From: Chloroflexota bacterium
GTDB lineage: Bacteria > Chloroflexota > Dehalococcoidia > SZUA-161 > JAUWZY01
DNA: 6,826 nucleotides
NCBI GenBank assembly: GCA_030615045.1
Contig: JAUWZY010000048.1
Location: 1 to 6,826, forward strand
Direction: 5' to 3'
A program made the position numbers and the translations under genes. The notes beneath the pieces were generated by a model. It was not told where the DNA came from and searched no databases. It worked only from the letters and a program-made list of their open reading frames with translations. Position 1 is the stretch's first letter, and each line of letters opens with the position of its first letter. This document shows positions 5,445 through 6,826 of this stretch, piece after piece.

Positions 5445-6242
5445 CTACAATATTACTGCCTCTCTGGAAGCGGGCTCCTTTATCTCCTCCCAGATGACAT
5501 CCCTGAGCTCAAACACAGGTCCGTCCTTACACACAAACTTCATGCCCTGCCTTGTCTCTATACGACAGCCAAAGCAGGTGCCAAGGCCACAGCCCATCAC
5601 CTGCTCCAAAAGGACCTGAACGGGCCTGGCAAGCTCCGTAGCGGCCATGGTGCGATACATCGGGATCGGGCCGCAGGCGAAGATCTGGTCGGCCCAGTCG
5701 ATGAAGCGGGGCAAAAGGTCGGTGACCAGACCTCGTTCGCCCACTGAGCCATCAGCGGTAACGATAACGGGTTCCACACCCTCGGGCAGCAAATATCGAG
5801 GATAGATTTGGGACGCAGTCTCAGCCCCCAAAGCAAGCCTCACCGAGCACCCAGCGGCAAGCGCTCTCTCAGCAAGATAAATTAGAGGGGCAATGCCAAT
5901 CCCGCCCGCGAGCAAGAGGAGGTTCCGCGAGCCGGGATCGATAACAAAGCCCCGACCTAAGGGGCCAAAGAGATCGATGCTCTCCCCTTGTCTGCGCTGG
6001 GATAGCCACCTGGTTCCCCACCCCACCACGGCGAAGAGCAGAGCGAGCTTTGAGCCATCTTGAGATATACCATGAATGCTTAACGGACGCCTTAACATGA
6101 GGTCATAACCCTCCCCACAGCGCACCATAACAAACTGCCCCGGCTGAGATAAGGCGGCGATCTCAGCGGCCTGGGCCCACAGGAGATAGACCCCGGGAAT
6201 GACCTCGCTGCTGGAGATGATTTGAGCCCGAATTTGCTTCAT
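5445..6242 (-). CDS. pyrK: Dihydroorotate dehydrogenase electron transfer subunit
   Basis: Iron-sulfur flavoprotein that passes electrons from dihydroorotate oxidation by PyrD to NAD+ in pyrimidine synthesis. The 265 residues show the ferredoxin-reductase fold: FAD-binding RRPLSIHGI (51-59), GPLGRGF (93-99), nucleotide-binding LLLAGGIGIAPL (109-120), FACGPIPMYRTM (188-199), and the [2Fe-2S] ligands C218-x4-C223-x2-C226-x11-C238 in the C-terminal loop that marks PyrK. The start codon overlaps the carB stop as ATGA, so the two are coupled. No pyrD follows; downstream is the inserted island. The last residues, ASREAVIL after EEIKEP, appear to be encoded by the island; the inferred original end was KG. 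This tail lies beyond the cluster ligands and the conserved GPVF...D.IW segment, so function is probably kept. Confidence 0.95.
   Translation of the reverse strand: MKQIRAQIISSSEVIPGVYLLWAQAAEIAALSQPGQFVMVRCGEGYDLMLRRPLSIHGISQDGSKLALLFAVVGWGTRWLSQRRQGESIDLFGPLGRGFVIDPGSRNLLLLAGGIGIAPLIYLAERALAAGCSVRLALGAETASQIYPRYLLPEGVEPVIVTADGSVGERGLVTDLLPRFIDWADQIFACGPIPMYRTMAATELARPVQVLLEQVMGCGLGTCFGCRIETRQGMKFVCKDGPVFELRDVIWEEIKEPASREAVIL
5473..5490 (+). repeat. 18-bp direct repeat, right copy
   Basis: Identical to 4615-4632 and part of the pyrK coding sequence, where it encodes EEIKE and the start of the next proline codon on the - strand. Flanking bases differ at once on both sides, so the perfect match is exactly 18 bp. 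Confidence 0.9.
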
Positions 6243-6826
6243 TTGCGATTCTGCGCTCCAGCCAGATAACCGCTCAATCGCTGGACGCTGAACACCTGGC
6301 TACCATTGACCAATGCTTCTATGGCCACTCGGGCGGTATCGAGGGAAGTGAAGCAAGGAATATGGCGCTCGGTGGCGGCGCGCCTGATCTCAAATCCATC
6401 ACGAAGCGGAACCCGGCCCCCGGTCATGGTATTGACCACCCCGTGGACAACGCCATCGCTGATGATGTCCACTACGTTGGGATGACCCTCGCTGAGCTTC
6501 TTGCTGATCATAGTGACTTCAAGCCCCAGAGCCTGAATCATGGCTGAGGTTCCCTCAGTGGCATAGAGGCAATAGCCGATCTGAGAGAGCTTCTTGACCA
6601 GGGGGATAGCCTGGGGCTTATCCTTATCGGCGACGCTGAGCAGGATCGACCCTTGGGCCGGGAGCATCAGGCCCGCAGCCAGCAGCGCTTTAGCCAGCGC
6701 CGCGCCGAAGGTATAATCGATGCCCATCACCTCACCTGTGGACTTCATCTCAGGACCCAAATAGGTGTCGACACCGGGAAGCTTGGACATCGAGAATACC
6801 GGCGCTTTGATGCCCACCAGCTTCTG
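6239..6826 (-). CDS. carB: Carbamoyl phosphate synthetase large subunit, 3' part (5' end outside the window)
   Basis: Makes carbamoyl phosphate from ammonia (supplied by CarA from glutamine), bicarbonate and two ATP, for pyrimidine and arginine synthesis. About 195 C-terminal residues are visible and the frame is open to the window edge; a GTG at 6815-6817 is an internal valine codon, not a start. Seen: the end of the second ATP-grasp unit, SKLPGVDTYLGPEMKSTGEVMGID, followed by the MGS-like allosteric domain (GSILLSVADKDK, YATEGTSAMI, VVNTMTGGRVPLRDGFEIRRAATERHIPCFTSLDTA). That domain binds nucleotide effectors such as UMP in known enzymes. The TGA stop overlaps the pyrK start, placing both in one pyrimidine operon read toward purA. 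Confidence 0.97.
   Translation of the reverse strand, partial: QKLVGIKAPVFSMSKLPGVDTYLGPEMKSTGEVMGIDYTFGAALAKALLAAGLMLPAQGSILLSVADKDKPQAIPLVKKLSQIGYCLYATEGTSAMIQALGLEVTMISKKLSEGHPNVVDIISDGVVHGVVNTMTGGRVPLRDGFEIRRAATERHIPCFTSLDTARVAIEALVNGSQVFSVQRLSGYLAGAQNRK

Larger units (their letters stand above)
4615..5490. mobile_element. Putative inserted island: single-gene cassette or satellite, no recombinase
   Basis: A segment of 840 bp (4633-5472) lies between two identical 18-bp copies of the pyrK 3' end. The interior is visibly AT-richer than its flanks (two 60-base rows in the gene counted 27% and 40% GC, a purA row 53%) and holds one unknown gene, inverted repeats and short hairpins. A duplicated target of 18 bp at a gene's 3' end is more like a tyrosine-recombinase attachment core than a usual IS target duplication, but no integrase or transposase is present. 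It could be an element mobilised in trans, a deletion remnant, or an integron-like cassette. The insertion itself is well supported; the mechanism is open. Confidence 0.7.

Noticed and set aside
4615..5490. Classical insertion sequence
   Set aside because: No transposase, and an 18-bp duplication is longer than the usual target duplications of insertion sequences; kept only as an element of unknown type.
5422..5619. Plus-strand open frame of 65 codons
   Set aside because: It is antisense to the 3' part of pyrK, which has full family motifs; no ribosome binding site or recognisable product.
1..6826. CRISPR array or tandem short repeats
   Set aside because: No regularly spaced repeats were found; the only exact longer repeat is the 18-bp pair.

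Overview
The window reads as ordinary bacterial chromosome, GC-rich by eye except for one island. The best guess is an uncultured Chloroflexota (Dehalococcoidia-like) genome. That rests on the DnaB / DnaD-like / double-AAA+ loader set and the general look of the proteins, and it is an inference, not a proof.

Left part (1-3087, + strand): a compact primosome operon. It holds the 3' part of dnaB (replicative helicase), a DnaD-like primosomal protein joined to it by an ATGA stop/start overlap, and a DnaC/DnaI-like helicase loader. The loader starts inside the dnaD-like gene and carries two complete AAA+ ATPase modules in one chain.

Middle (3088-4615, + strand): a promoter begins at the base after the loader stop codon. 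It drives two serine tRNA genes, anticodons CGA and GGA, separated by one base. purA (adenylosuccinate synthetase, purine synthesis) follows 33 bp later. No terminator and no room for a good promoter are visible in that gap, so purA is probably read through from the tRNA promoter.

Right part (5445-6826, - strand): carB (3' part, large subunit of carbamoyl phosphate synthetase) and pyrK (electron transfer subunit of dihydroorotate dehydrogenase) overlap by ATGA and form a pyrimidine synthesis operon convergent to purA.

Between the convergent purA and pyrK lies the most interesting segment: an island of about 840 bp (4633-5472) bounded by a perfect 18-bp direct repeat (4615-4632 and 5473-5490). 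The repeat is the 3' end of the pyrK reading frame. If the island and one repeat copy are removed, pyrK would end two codons after the repeat, at a stop overlapping the end of purA. The empty site can therefore be read from the sequence. The island carries one AT-rich gene (4750-5343, - strand) for a small, membrane-anchored, helical protein of unknown function. An imperfect 18-bp inverted repeat flanks the gene, and a 9-bp inverted repeat spans its leader and covers its likely ribosome binding site. No recombinase is present, so this looks like a single-gene cassette, satellite or remnant mobilised in trans.
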